Positions 36,078 to 45,355 of a stretch of 64,000 nucleotides of DNA are shown here, piece after piece. The translations under genes and the position numbers were made by a program. Under the pieces are notes generated by a model. That model searched no databases. It saw only the letters and a list, made by a program, of their open reading frames with translations, and was not told the DNA's origin. Numbering within the stretch: the first letter of the stretch is position 1; every line of letters begins with the position of its first letter. Origin of the DNA: Tridacna crocea (taxonomy: Eukaryota; Mollusca; Bivalvia; Cardiida; Cardiidae); NCBI GenBank assembly GCA_943736015.1, contig OX031056.1:64259277-64323276 (forward strand). The letters run 5' to 3'.

Positions 36078-36527
36078 TTATAACACTGACAAATCAGTCC
36101 CGGAGTGTGATTTCAAACGGACATCCGAGGTCACGCCATTTTTGAACGACAGTTTATGATGTAATGGAATATTGGTCTGAGACGTCACGCCAGAATGAGA
36201 AAGGAAAGGTTTATGAAAGAAAATGTTTGGGGAATCACAGCGCACTGGTTTATGTGGGGTTGTTTCCCCTTCTCGAATTAAATCCATGATATTCGGTTCG
36301 GGAAAGTTCGAGTTGCTGTCACTATCCACGTTTAACTGTTGCAAACTTTTTAAATGATTTGGGGATCCTTTGATAATATCACAAGTCGGTAAGTTCTGGG
36401 ATGACCTTGAGGTGCATGATGGGATTGAATATGGCGTAAGCTGGTTGTTAAAAGGCTGTTTAATTCTCTGTTGTCGAACTGTTTCGTCTTCGCTGACTAA
36501 CCAATACGTAAATAATTCTCCTTTACC
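36078..36527 (-). CDS. Receptor guanylate cyclase, terminal exon
   Basis: Last coding exon of a membrane guanylate cyclase, an enzyme that makes cGMP from GTP. The exon follows a consensus acceptor (tgtttttacag) in phase 0 and opens with GKGELFTYWLVSEDE, matching the conserved end of the cyclase domain (GKG..TYWL). About 130 residues follow as a Ser/Thr/Asn/Pro-rich tail with no recognised domain. The protein ends Leu-Ser-Val-Leu, which fits a class I PDZ ligand (S/T-x-hydrophobic). The stop codon is at 36078-36080. Many natriuretic-type receptors end shortly after this domain, whereas Drosophila Gyc76C has a long tail that binds a PDZ protein. Orthology to Gyc76C is only a suggestion. The 149-codon frame is intact. 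Confidence 0.88.
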   Translation of the reverse strand, partial: GKGELFTYWLVSEDETVRQQRIKQPFNNQLTPYSIPSCTSRSSQNLPTCDIIKGSPNHLKSLQQLNVDSDSNSNFPEPNIMDLIREGETTPHKPVRCDSPNIFFHKPFLSHSGVTSQTNIPLHHKLSFKNGVTSDVRLKSHSGTDLSVL

Positions 36528-37590
36528 CTGTAAAAACAGAAACAATAACACATCAGTGTACCAACCCTCCACCACAGTTGCTTTTTCAGTACATATTCTT
36601 CTATACCAAGGAAAGGGGACATAACTGTATTGATTATTTTAGGGTGACCTGACCTTGTTGGATGGATTAAGCTTTTGATTGTTAAGGAAACGCCCAAGTT
36701 TGTAAAAAAATATATTTAGCAATATGAGAGATATGAAAGAATGTAAACGTTTTTGCATGCACAGTCAACGACGATGCAGATGTCCATGAGCAACGTACTC
36801 GCAACTAAAATACCAAAAGTAGTAGTTGGCTGACATGAGTCGATGTTTTACAACCCCTTTTTTGCAGAGCACGACGCACAAATACATACGAGCTACTCTG
36901 GTGTAATTTACAGGTCATGAATTGTATGATCAAACCTGATATGTAGAAGTTCTTCATTTTGACCAAAACATCAAAATTTTAGACTCTTGCTAATTCAAAG
37001 CATGTTATAGACATTTAAAAAAATGTTGTTTGTAAGATAGGGTTTGTCCTTGAAAGCACAGAAACTATTTCAGGTAAACGAGAAAATTCTAGTAATTAAT
37101 CAGTATTATTTTCATCTCTCCAAATTTGTTCGAAAGCTTTCCAGGTTGTCAAAACATGGCATTGTGTGTTAAAAGGTTAAGTTAGCTGATTTTCCGTTTT
37201 TGACAAACGACGCATGAAAACTGATAGCAATCTGAATTGTACCATTAAGATGTCACTGTTTAGCCTCAGTGGGGAAAAACGAATCGTTCAACCACATCAA
37301 CATACATTCCGTGTCAGGAGCTTCAACCCGCAATCTGAATATCATGAATCGGAGCCTGGATCTATTGAGCTACCGCGTGGTAATTGCGTTCGTATAAACT
37401 GAACTTATGAGCAATTGCAAAAAGGTTTTCGATAGTTGGTTTGCATGTTGTTGAACACCGGTTTCAACATGACTGAAGATAAATTGCGGCTTCGAATGCA
37501 CCTCTCCGGAATGCGCAGGCTGATATGAACCGATACATTTTGCAGATGTCTTTAATCCCTACTCCAAAGAACAATATTCAACCATACTAC
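36528..37590 (-). other. Guanylate cyclase intron, 1063 bp
   Basis: The donor at the upper end reads atgaag|gtagta and the acceptor tttttacag. It contains a degraded palindrome MITE (about 36930-37180) and a SINE-like tRNA head (37290-37395, minus strand). Confidence 0.75.
37290..37395 (-). repeat. Degenerate tRNA-derived SINE head
   Basis: On the minus strand, acgcggtagctcaatagatc resembles an A box and gcgggttgaagctcc a B box, about 50 nt apart. The head resembles the 29508 SINE, but the body is not clearly shared. Confidence 0.4.
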
Positions 37591-37682
37591 CTTCATAGGT
37601 ACGTTTCCACGTGGTTGTAATGTGTAGCCACCAAGTTTATCTAGCAGTACTTTACTGTCCTGGCTGCAATGGATCTTCATTG
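37591..37682 (-). CDS. Receptor guanylate cyclase, penultimate exon
   Basis: 92 bp with acceptor tctgctctag and donor gtagta. Completed by the C left over from the upstream exon it reads P-MKIHCSQDSKVLLDKLGGY, then TLQPRGNVPMK. This matches the conserved segment after the N-T-A-S-R-M-E motif in membrane guanylate cyclases (KIH.S...K.LLDK.GGY.L..RG...MKGKG). Phase 1 in and phase 0 out agree with both neighbouring exons. It forms the last helices and strands of the catalytic fold. Length and frame are normal for this exon and no defects are seen. Confidence 0.9.
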
Positions 37683-38869
37683 CTAGAGCAGAAAAATAGA
37701 GCAAGCATTTATATAGACCCTAAATTTACGGGTAGGAAACTCCATATTCAGAGCCAATGGCTCCGACGAGAAAATGTTGTCTTGGTCTTCCGTTTCTGAA
37801 GATGTCGGCTGAAAAACAATCCCAAAACAGGTAGTCGTGTCAGTATTGGTGATTATGTGTTCTTATGTGTTTGAAATTCAAAAAAAGGAGAATGTCATTC
37901 GATGCTCTGGTCTTTCAACCTGTTTGCTGCACTAGTGAACTAATGAAAGTTCGAACAGGTGTACGATGTTGCCTGAATCATTTGTGGCGTGGGTTGACCG
38001 TAGCCAAAATAATATGTCTCGGAGATAAATTCAGTCTGTTATTGCCATTTAATTGGCAAATAAGACAAGAGTTTCACTGTCCCAAAGCCATGAATTAATG
38101 TCCTGAAAATGATACATTCACTACTGGTCAAAAATTGAAAAGAAAAGCTAAAGAATTGATAAAAATAAAGACCGGCTCTGACTATGTTACTCGGCACCGA
38201 TTCAAGAGGGCTCCCTTTCAAAATTTTAGTTTTGTGTTAATAATTAGTAAGGAAGTAAGTTTTATTTTACCATTAATATCTTTCCATCCAAAGTTTAGTT
38301 CATTTGTTGGATGGAACATGACCGCATGTATGAAAATACAAAGGAATGGTATGGTCACATTAGAAAAATACTGTTTAATATTAGTCTATCTAAATTTTGA
38401 AAATACTTCTGCATAGCTTTTGATTAGACCGAATGGTCCATATATAAACTTTTTCGTGCTTTTGTTGTAAGTGCAGCCCACACATAAGCACAAATAATGA
38501 AAAATACTTTCTTTTTGAAGTACGAGAATGATAAATGGTCTAGATGCATGAATTTGCATTAGGCAGTTTAAAAATCATTATTTAGTCATCAACATAATTC
38601 TTTACATATGATTGAAACTTTGGAAACAAAATCATTTTAAAAAGATCACCTGTAAAAGTCATTTCGAAATCTGTCACCACCCCTACAATAATCACAACAG
38701 CAATGATTTTGATGAATCAGAATTCCTCAAATGAATTTTGGATAGATTACCAAAGAACAATTTCTTGCAGAAGAGCTCATGCTCGAAAGTGAATAAAATC
38801 ATAAGACCAACGAGAGAACCAAATGCAGGTTCCAACGATAAGCTGTTGTTTTAAGACGGTTTAAAAATT

Positions 38870-39790
38870 TCAAAAACGATTTTTGAAAAGGGTCACCCTA
38901 GGAATATATCTGTGAAATTATTTCAAAGTCTGACAAGCCATTCCAGAGAAGAAGAATTCTTTTTTAAATTTCTTCATGTCCATATAGTATTAATAGCCCA
39001 CATCAGAGCCACGTTTCTTGATGAATAAAAATTTCTCGAACACTTTGCGAAAAGGGTCACCCAAGGAACATTTCTGTGAAAGTATTTCAAAATCTGACAA
39101 GCTGTTTCAGAGAGGAATATTTAATAATTTCTTCATGGCTGTATAGTGCAAGTGGCCACCCCCATCAGGGCTGTTTCTAGACAGATCAAATTTCGCGAAC
39201 AATTTTTGAAAAGGGTCACCAAAAGAACATATCTCTGAAATTATTTCAAAATCTGACCAGCCGTTCCAGTGAAGGAGAATTTTTCGTATGGTGCAAGTAG
39301 CCCCCATTCACCAGAGCTACATGTATGTTTATCGCCATCGGTTTCAGAGAAGAAAAGTTTTTAAGAATTTCTTCAGGACCATAGTGCAAGTACCCCCCAT
39401 TCATCAGAGCCGTGTTTATTGGTGGATCAAAATATGGAAGATTTTTTAAGATTTTTTTTTTTTTTCATTTCGGTATAGTGCAAGTAGCCTCTATTCTACA
39501 GAGTCAGGTCTCTTGACATCACAATTTCGCAAACAATTTTGGAAAAGGGAAACCAATGGAACATTTTGGTGAAATTATTTTAAATCTGACCAGCGGTTTC
39601 ACAGAAGAAGAATTTTCAAGAATGTTTTCTTCATTTCAGTGTAAGTAACCCTCATTCACCAGAGCCATGCTTCTTACGGCGTTAAAATTTTGCTGACATT
39701 TTTTTTAAAAAGGTCAACCAAGGAGCATCTCTGTGAAATGAGTTCAAAATCTGACGAGCAGATTCAGAGGTGAAGATTTTTAAAGAATTT
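38870..39790. repeat. Tandem array, period near 160 bp
   Basis: Units contain gaaaagggtcacc, ggaacatatctctgaaatta, tttcaaaatctgaccagc, gtttcagagaagaag, atagtgcaagtagccccca and tcaccagagccatgttt. About five or six diverged copies. This resembles a noncoding repeat class common in bivalves. Confidence 0.7.
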
Positions 39791-39815
39791 CCTGGCAACA
39801 AGAGTTTTTGATCTA

Positions 39816-40270
39816 ACTGAAATTTTGCATGTGTAATGATTTATATCTCTATGGGTTATGTGGCAAATTACAACTCTAAACTAATTCTGGTTTGTGATTT
39901 ACAGGTGTTTGAACTGAGTCAGATGTGAAATGGGGCCCTGTAGAGTGTCGCGCAGTGATCCAGATTTTATATTTGAAAGGACGCACACCACAGGAGACTT
40001 TTGATGAATTTAAAGAAACTTATGGTGATAATGCACCATCATATGACCTTGTAAAACGCTGGCATTGTGAATTCAAATATGGCCGGAAGTCTGCACTAAA
40101 ATTTAAATGACCATTGGGTTACAAGAAGTAATTTTTACTCATTTCTTATCAGATGTCAGTCACACACGTGACTCAGTTCAAACACCTGTAAATCACAAAC
40201 CACAATAATTATTAGTTCAGAGCTGTAATTTGCCATATAACCCATAAATCATTACACATGCAAAATCAGC
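39816..40270 (+). mobile_element. Mariner-derived element with 110 bp TIRs
   Basis: 455 bp flanked by TA (39814-39815 and 40271-40272). The left end runs from ttttgcatgtgtaatgattt to tgtttgaactgagtca. The right end is its inverted copy (tgactcagttcaaacacctg to aatcattacacatgcaaaat). Between the arms lies a mariner-type HTH coding fragment. It is an internal-deletion derivative: long TIRs, no catalytic domain. Confidence 0.88.
39913..40110 (+). pseudogene. Mariner transposase HTH remnant
   Basis: Frame without an ATG at its start, reading CRAVIQILYLKGRTPQETFD, then EFKETYGDNAPSYDLVKRW and HCEFKYGRKS. This is the first helix-turn-helix of mariner/Mos1-type transposases (R.VI..L.LKG.....I..E....YGD.A.S...V..W...F..GR.S). 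About 60 of the roughly 345 residues of a full transposase remain. The second HTH and the DD34D/DD41D catalytic core are deleted. It ends at a stop just before the right TIR. On its own it could at most bind the TIR; no expression evidence is available. Confidence 0.85.
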
Positions 40271-40929
40271 TAGATCAGACAACAGAGGTGGGTCAGGGGC
40301 ATTACTTATTGAACGCTTCTCGTAAAATGAACTTGTTGCTTCACATTTAACACGACGCACCTTCCTATACCCGGAAATTAGAAAAAAAAATAAAAACGAA
40401 ATTCCTCTTCCACTGGAGCAAACCGATATTTTCGTAGCCGATCTACACAATCGGAGCCTTTCTTGAATTACGCCCGTGTTTGTGTAGTTTTCTGTCGATT
40501 CTTGCATTGAGTGAATGGAAACGACAAAGACAATTATCTAAGCCTGTAGAACAGGAAAATTTCTTTACTTTGCTTATTTAATGGGCAGAAAGAGCCTGTA
40601 TTTATCTCAAGACGTATTATTTTGGCAACGGTCACAAGTGATTCAGACAACATCGTACACTTGTCTAAACTTTCCGTAGTACAGAAAACATGTTGAAAGA
40701 CCAGAGCATCGAATGACATTCTCCTGTTTTTGAATTTCAAAGACCTAAGAACACATAATTACAAATATTGACATGCCTTCTTAGTGCATCTGTATAAAAT
40801 ATCAGCTTGTCAGCATGCGCAGTACGATCAGGCTGACATGTCTCAAAACTTATGTGATATTTGTAGATTTTCTGTATCTTCTGGTGACTGAAAATACTAG
40901 AAAGCACGGACAGATGTACTGGTAGTCCC

Positions 40930-41420
40930 GAACACAGGTTCTGACCGCCTTTCATGAGTATTGGACTGAGAAATGTAGCCTCTAGAGCATACATAAGTTT
41001 CTCTACGATTTGACCCAGTTACATAGTGTTTGACCCGACATAACCCAGTTTCCAAACCTTCCAAGATACATGTAGCACCAAGACAGACATTCTGACAAAC
41101 TCTCCAGAGAATTGGACTGAAAATGTGATCTCTAGAGCATACACAGGGTTTTTCTAAGATTTGACCACGTGACCTAGTTTTTTACTTCGCATGACCCATT
41201 TTCAATGTTGTCTTGGATGACATCAAAACAAACAGTCTTACTAAATTTCATGAGTATCGGATTGAAATTCTGGCCTATGAAGCCTGCACATTTTTTTTCA
41301 AAGATATGATCCAGTGACCTAGTTTTTGACCCAATATGACCAAGCTTCAAAGTCATCCAAGATAATACTAAGATAAAAACTTTTTTAAAAAAAACTTTCA
41401 AGAGTATTGGACTGAAAATA
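40930..41420. repeat. Noncoding tandem repeat, period about 140-150 bp
   Basis: Repeated blocks: tattggactgaaaatgtg, tctctagagcatacac, gtttttctaagatttgacc, gtgacctagtttttgaccc and caaaacaaacagtcttac. Three or four diverged copies. The minus-strand frame at 41174-41401 arises from this repeat and is not a gene. Confidence 0.65.
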
Positions 41421-41924
41421 TGCTTTATTAGTTTTTGTCAAGGATTTTAAAGGATATCTGTCTGGAAAGAGGAACGAAAAGACGATCATTAGAACATGAT
41501 GAAATGATATATTTAGCCCCGTTTTCTCATAACATGGCATTTTATAAAATAAAAACAAATAACCACTGTCTGTGGCTTGTGACAAACAACATAAAGATAA
41601 AGTTTCATAACATACTGTTCTGTAGGTAAAGAGATATTGGTCCATAATGAAAATAAACGTCGAACCCCCTTTCTCCGTGACACAGTACTAAAACATGTCA
41701 CAAAAAAACAGGGCATATAGCTATGGTGTTGCATGGTCAATCTGGGTGAAATTTGTTGTCTTGCATTTCCTAACGGTGGTTGATAGATGTTACAAGTTAG
41801 ATGTAAAAACTCTGTATTGTTTTCAAGATAAGAATCGAAACAAAACAATCACTCGACCGCATAACTTAGAATTACTCACAGTTATCCATTTCGCATCGAA
41901 TCAATAACCAAGAACATTTTTAAA

Positions 41925-42805
41925 ATGTGCTCACTATACGTTTATGTCCTACTATGTGACTCCTGAGGCAGGGCCAATTTTGACCCCAGATACTTCAATG
42001 AAGAAACTCGATAGAGGTCCACTAGAAAATACTACATGTATACCAAAATTAATATTATAGTTCAAGGCCTTACAGATTCGGACGAGAAGATTTTGAAGTT
42101 AGCTCTATATACCTTTATGTCCTACTTTGTGACCCCAGGACATGGGTCATTTTGATCCCAGGGGGCATCATTTGAAAAAAAAAACAAAAAAAAACTTGGT
42201 ATAGGGCTACATGGAGATGCAGCATACCAAACATCAAATCTCTAGGCATTCTCGTTTCAGACTAGAAGATTTGTGGAGTTCCCTCGATATATGTTAGTGC
42301 TACTTTGTGACTCTGCCCCAAGGGCGGAGCCAATTTTGACCCCAGGGGTATCATTTGACGAACTTGGTAGAGATTAACCACAAGATGCTACATATCAATT
42401 ATCAAAACTTTTGGCCAATTAATTTTAGACAAGCAGAATTTCAAATCGATTTTTCTCAAATTTGTGAGCTCTGGGGATGGGCCAATTTAAACCTCAGGGC
42501 CATCATTTGAAGGAAATACCAAAATTCGAAGCTCTGGGCTTTCTAGTTTCAGAAAAGAAGAGCCTTTAAAGAAATATTATGCTATAGCAACAAGAGTTAA
42601 TGATTTAATTCGGTTCTTTTAACAACTTTGGGAGAGCTTTACCCAAGCGACATGCCTTTAAAGTTTCCACATGAATGGCCCATAGGTTTAGGAGGAGAAG
42701 ATGGAAAGAATTGCGGACAGACGTCCAGATCGACAGATGGACGTCGGACACCGACGGATCACTATAAATCACTTAGGACTTCTTGCTCAGGTGAGCTATA
42801 AAGTA
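41925..42805 (+). mobile_element. Second Pearl/Helitron-like array, decayed
   Basis: About four diverged units like those at 30100-32040: ctactttgtgacccc, gggccaattttgacccca, catttgaagaacttggtaga, gagatgctacataccaaa and tttcagacaagaag. They are followed by the same right-end text (ggcccataggtttaggagga, gacggatcacta, ttgctcaggtgagct). The terminal hairpin is broken, so this copy is older. Confidence 0.7.
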
Positions 42806-42830
42806 AAACAAAAAGGTATTGGTAACTTAC

Positions 42831-42929
42831 GTTCTCCATTAGTTTCCATACGTGACGCCGTGTTCACACTGTCTCCAAACAATGTATATCGAGGCATCGT
42901 GAGTCCAACGACACCGGCAACACAAGGAC
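42831..42929 (-). CDS. Receptor guanylate cyclase, catalytic-domain exon
   Basis: 99 bp with acceptor tctgtttattag and donor gtaagt, phase 1 at both ends. It reads (G)[19 protein letters not shown], then [13 protein letters not shown]. This is the signature of the class III cyclase domain in membrane guanylate cyclases. It includes the G-D-x-V-N-x-A-S-R motif whose Asn and Arg stabilise the transition state. The usual Tyr-Cys-Leu-Phe-Gly-Asp has Thr in place of Cys, the position that helps select guanine. The exon joins in frame with 37591-37682 (E-P-MKIH). The preceding exon (GDAYMVVSGL..., R(I)GIH) was not found in the remaining 21 kb and probably lies beyond the window or was missed. Confidence 0.92.
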
Positions 42930-42993
42930 CTAATAAACAGAATAATAATTCGAGTGTACTAGTGCCAGCTGAATTAAACCGCAAACTCATATA

Positions 42994-43119
42994 TTATTGC
43001 ACTTGCATGGGAATATATTGTGATGATAAAGCTCTTTTGGAAGAGCTGCCCGAGCTTGAGAGGGCAACTAAGCCAAAAGAACTCGCTCAACACAGTATAT
43101 TCCCATACAAGTGCAATAA
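42994..43119. mobile_element. Short MITE with ttattgcacttg ends
   Basis: 126 bp with TIRs of about 28 bp: ttattgcacttgcatgggaa on the left, mirrored by ttcccatacaagtgcaataa on the right. An inner hairpin gctcttttggaagagc lies within. It is 64 bp upstream of the cyclase exon, inside the intron. Confidence 0.8.
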
Positions 43120-43554
43120 CCTGTTTAATTATTGGTCGCCCGGCAGAAGCCGGCGACCTTATATTTAATATAGTTTGGAAGAGATTTTGATGGAGATTGT
43201 AGGTACTTCCGGTTGAAATCTTTCATCATATTCGCCAGGTTTATATTGGTAAAATAGGCGTGAATGTTTGTGAAATTGTTGTGTGGGGTTTTCATCGCCT
43301 TTTTTGAAGCTGTTGCCTTGTTTTGAACCCGATAAAGAATCGTGAAAGAATTATTAACGGTCTGGTGCACAATGTTTTATGAAACAAATAATGTTCTGGT
43401 GCAGAATGCATCTATGTTTTACCGAATGAACTCGTCCAGTCACATAATCTTAGGAACCAATGGAAATGCAAAACTGCGCCTACTGTTTACCGATAGGCCT
43501 AAAGAGCGCAATGGAAATATTATTGAGCAATGGGCGCAATGGAAAAGAAAGTAC
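43120..43554. other. Intergenic or intronic spacer with TRIM target
   Basis: No gene. The end of this stretch (gcaatggaaaagaaagtac) is the left half of an older interspersed repeat, also present intact at 44692-44722, and forms the insertion site of the following element. Confidence 0.5.
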
Positions 43555-43761
43555 TCTTACGAACAAAGTCCGTAACAAAGAAACAAATGAATAAATGCAT
43601 GGCAGAAATAAGGGTCGGAGCGGGATTCGAACTCCGGAACTCCCGGACACAAGACCAATACCCTAACCACTGAGCCAAAGAGATATCTCCCTGACGCAGT
43701 AGCCAGGTATTGTATTTAAATCGGGAGAATGCCATGCAGGAAGGAGTGGTCTCCCGTAACA
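43555..43761 (-). repeat. TRIM 3' LTR with tRNA-like segment
   Basis: 207 bp. On the minus strand it contains ttggctcagtggttagggta (A-box-like) and gagttcgaatcc (B-box-like), 35-45 nt apart, as in a tRNA. The intervening cttgtgt would be an anticodon loop with tgt, resembling tRNA-Thr. The D and T stems pair partly and the anticodon stem is broken. Confidence 0.88.
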
Positions 43762-43847
43762 CACCCCCTCTTAAAGTCATCATTTATTGATGACTCAAAG
43801 CCTTATTAGGCAGGAAGTCCGATTTTGGACAACAAATGGGATTAATG

Positions 43848-44210
43848 CATCCTCGGATACCCCGGGGTCTCCCTATTTGCTACGCTACATCGACCCCTGG
43901 GACAATTAGTTGAATTTCCTTCGCTTTACCGCTAGCCGAATGCTGGCTTTTCATTGGTTCCATCATCATTTTGTGATGGGCGAGTGAACTGTACGCTATG
44001 ACGTTTCGTATCGATTTTCGGCGGCTCGCTTTACCGCTGGCCGAATGCTGGCTTTTCATTGGTTCTATCATCATTTTGTGACGGGCGAGTGGACTGTACG
44101 GTATGACGTTTCGTATCGATTTTCGGCGGCTGATTCAAAGTTTTATTAGTCAATTGTCCCAGGGTCGATGTAGCGTAGCAAATAGGGAGACCCTGGGGTA
44201 TCCGAGGATG
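43848..44210 (-). mobile_element. MULE-like MITE, two-unit copy inside TRIM
   Basis: 363 bp with the same TIRs and two 105 bp units as the 21882 copy, inverted. The target duplication is ggattaatg (43839-43847 and 44211-44219). It inserted into the internal region of the TRIM, so it is younger than that insertion. Confidence 0.95.
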
Positions 44211-44231
44211 GGATTAATGGCTCAATGGCCA

Positions 44232-44249
44232 ATCGCGGACGAGCCCCCA
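44232..44249 (-). other. Primer-binding site, tRNA-Pro type
   Basis: On the minus strand, tgggggctcgtccgcgat directly abuts the 5' LTR. Murine leukaemia virus uses tgggggctcgtccgggat for tRNA-Pro, so there is one mismatch. Confidence 0.85.
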
Positions 44250-44456
44250 TCTTACGAACAAAGTCCGTAACAAAGAAACAAATGAATAAATGCATGGCAG
44301 AAATAAGGGTCGGAGCGGGATTCGAACTCCGGAACTCCCGGACACAAGACCAATACCCTAACCACTGAGCCAAAGAGATATCTCCCTGACGCAGTAGCCA
44401 GGTATTGTATTTAAATCGGGAGAATGCCATGCAGGAAGGAGTGGTCTCCCGTAACA
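44250..44456 (-). repeat. TRIM 5' LTR
   Basis: Identical over 207 bp to the other LTR, including the tRNA-like segment. It is followed on the plus strand by gtac, the target duplication. Confidence 0.93.
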
Positions 44457-44676
44457 GTACGCAGTGGAAATACAAGTAAAAACCAAAAAATACTTTTTTG
44501 TACGGCTAAAAAAAATGCACTTAGTGCTGATATTTTTTTTATGCAGGTATTCCCAGATTGTACCCAAAATGTTACACGTCTTTAATGTATTTTCTTACGG
44601 GTAGTTAATTGAAGAAATTTATTGGAATTTCTTTATGCTTATAAGTACAAATGTTAACACCTTTTAAATTTCCTTT

Positions 44677-44940
44677 GTGCGGGACTGGTGCAATGGAAAA
44701 GAAAGTACGCAATGGAAATATATTTTATATTTGTTGCTATATAAAGTAACTATATGTGTGATTTCAAACGTGTGTATTTGTACTTATATATCTGTTATAG
44801 GGTATATCTACAGGAATATTGAAGAATAATGTTTTTACCGTCAAAAAAAGTATATATATATTTGTAGCAATATATTCCTCTTTAAGCAGGTAATCTCGGA
44901 AGAGGAAATGGAAAATTTACCAAGTTCGAACAAGTACAAT
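44677..44940 (+). repeat. Interspersed repeat with intact TRIM target site
   Basis: Begins gcgggactggtgcaatggaa and runs through aagaaagtacgcaatggaaa, ggtatatctacagg and atatttgtagcaatatat. A diverged copy lies at 47005-47265. The first copy, split at gtac, flanks the TRIM. Confidence 0.75.
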
Positions 44941-45017
44941 ATAATGTACCCAGAACAGGTCTTAAAGTCCAGAATGAGTTTTAAAATGGATAATGACTTG
45001 ATTTAAATATCAGTTAG

Positions 45018-45355
45018 ACTGCATAAATCTAGGATCAGACTGCAATTTTGGTAAGTCTGATCTTGGTCTACACCGTCCTCAGATATTTCACTGAAGGCTT
45101 TAGTTACATTTATCAGTTTACATACATTGGACTGCGTGAATCTAGGATCAGACTACAATTTTGGTAAGTCTGATCTAGGTCTTCACCGTCCTCAGATATT
45201 TCACTGACCAGTTTTGGTTACATTTATCAGTTTACATACATTAGACTGCGTGAATCTAGGATCAGACTACAATTTTGGTAAGTCTACACCGTCCTCAGAT
45301 ATTTCACTGAAGGCTTTAGTTACATTTATCAATTTACATACATTGGACTGCGTGA
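45018..45355 (+). repeat. Three-copy tandem repeat, about 113 bp
   Basis: Units start gactgcgtgaatctaggatc and contain caattttggtaagtctgatc, caccgtcctcagatatttca and gttacatttatcagtttaca. The third copy lost about 12 bp. Confidence 0.88.

Larger units (their letters stand above)
37683..42830 (-). other. Guanylate cyclase intron, about 5.1 kb, repeat-filled
   Basis: Between donor gaac|gtaag (upper end) and acceptor ctctag (lower end). It holds a tandem array (38870-39790), a mariner-derived element (39816-40270), a second array (40930-41420) and a Pearl-like array (41925-42805). The stretch 37800-38860 shows no feature I recognise. Confidence 0.75.
43555..44456 (-). mobile_element. TRIM-type LTR element with nested MITE
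   Basis: Two identical 207 bp direct repeats (43555-43761 and 44250-44456) enclose 488 bp, of which 372 bp is a later MULE-like MITE plus its duplication. The original element was therefore 530 bp. On the minus strand the LTR starts tgttacgggagacc. The 5' LTR is followed directly by tgggggctcgtccgcgat, which matches the retroviral tRNA-Pro primer-binding site at 17 of 18 bases. A purine run aagagggggtg precedes the 3' LTR. The target duplication is gtac. It has no coding capacity and must be moved by a larger element. Identical LTRs imply recent insertion. The LTR end aaga departs from the usual CA. Confidence 0.93.

Noticed and set aside
36370-36624. 84-codon plus-strand frame
   Set aside because: Antisense shadow of the guanylate cyclase terminal exon.
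41174-41401. 75-codon minus-strand frame
   Set aside because: Arises from the noncoding tandem repeat at 40930-41420; the repeated units produce similar peptide strings.
42701-43168. 155-codon plus-strand frame
   Set aside because: It overlaps the guanylate cyclase exon on the opposite strand, the Pearl-like right end and a short MITE. It is a shadow frame.
43555-43761. A genuine tRNA gene in the LTR
   Set aside because: The anticodon stem does not pair and the acceptor stem is not formed; only the A-box and B-box regions are tRNA-like.
43520-44475. Minus-strand frames with shared peptides (TTPSCMAFSRFKYN, SPYLLRYIDP)
   Set aside because: The repeated peptides come from the identical LTRs and from the MITE termini, not from a protein family.
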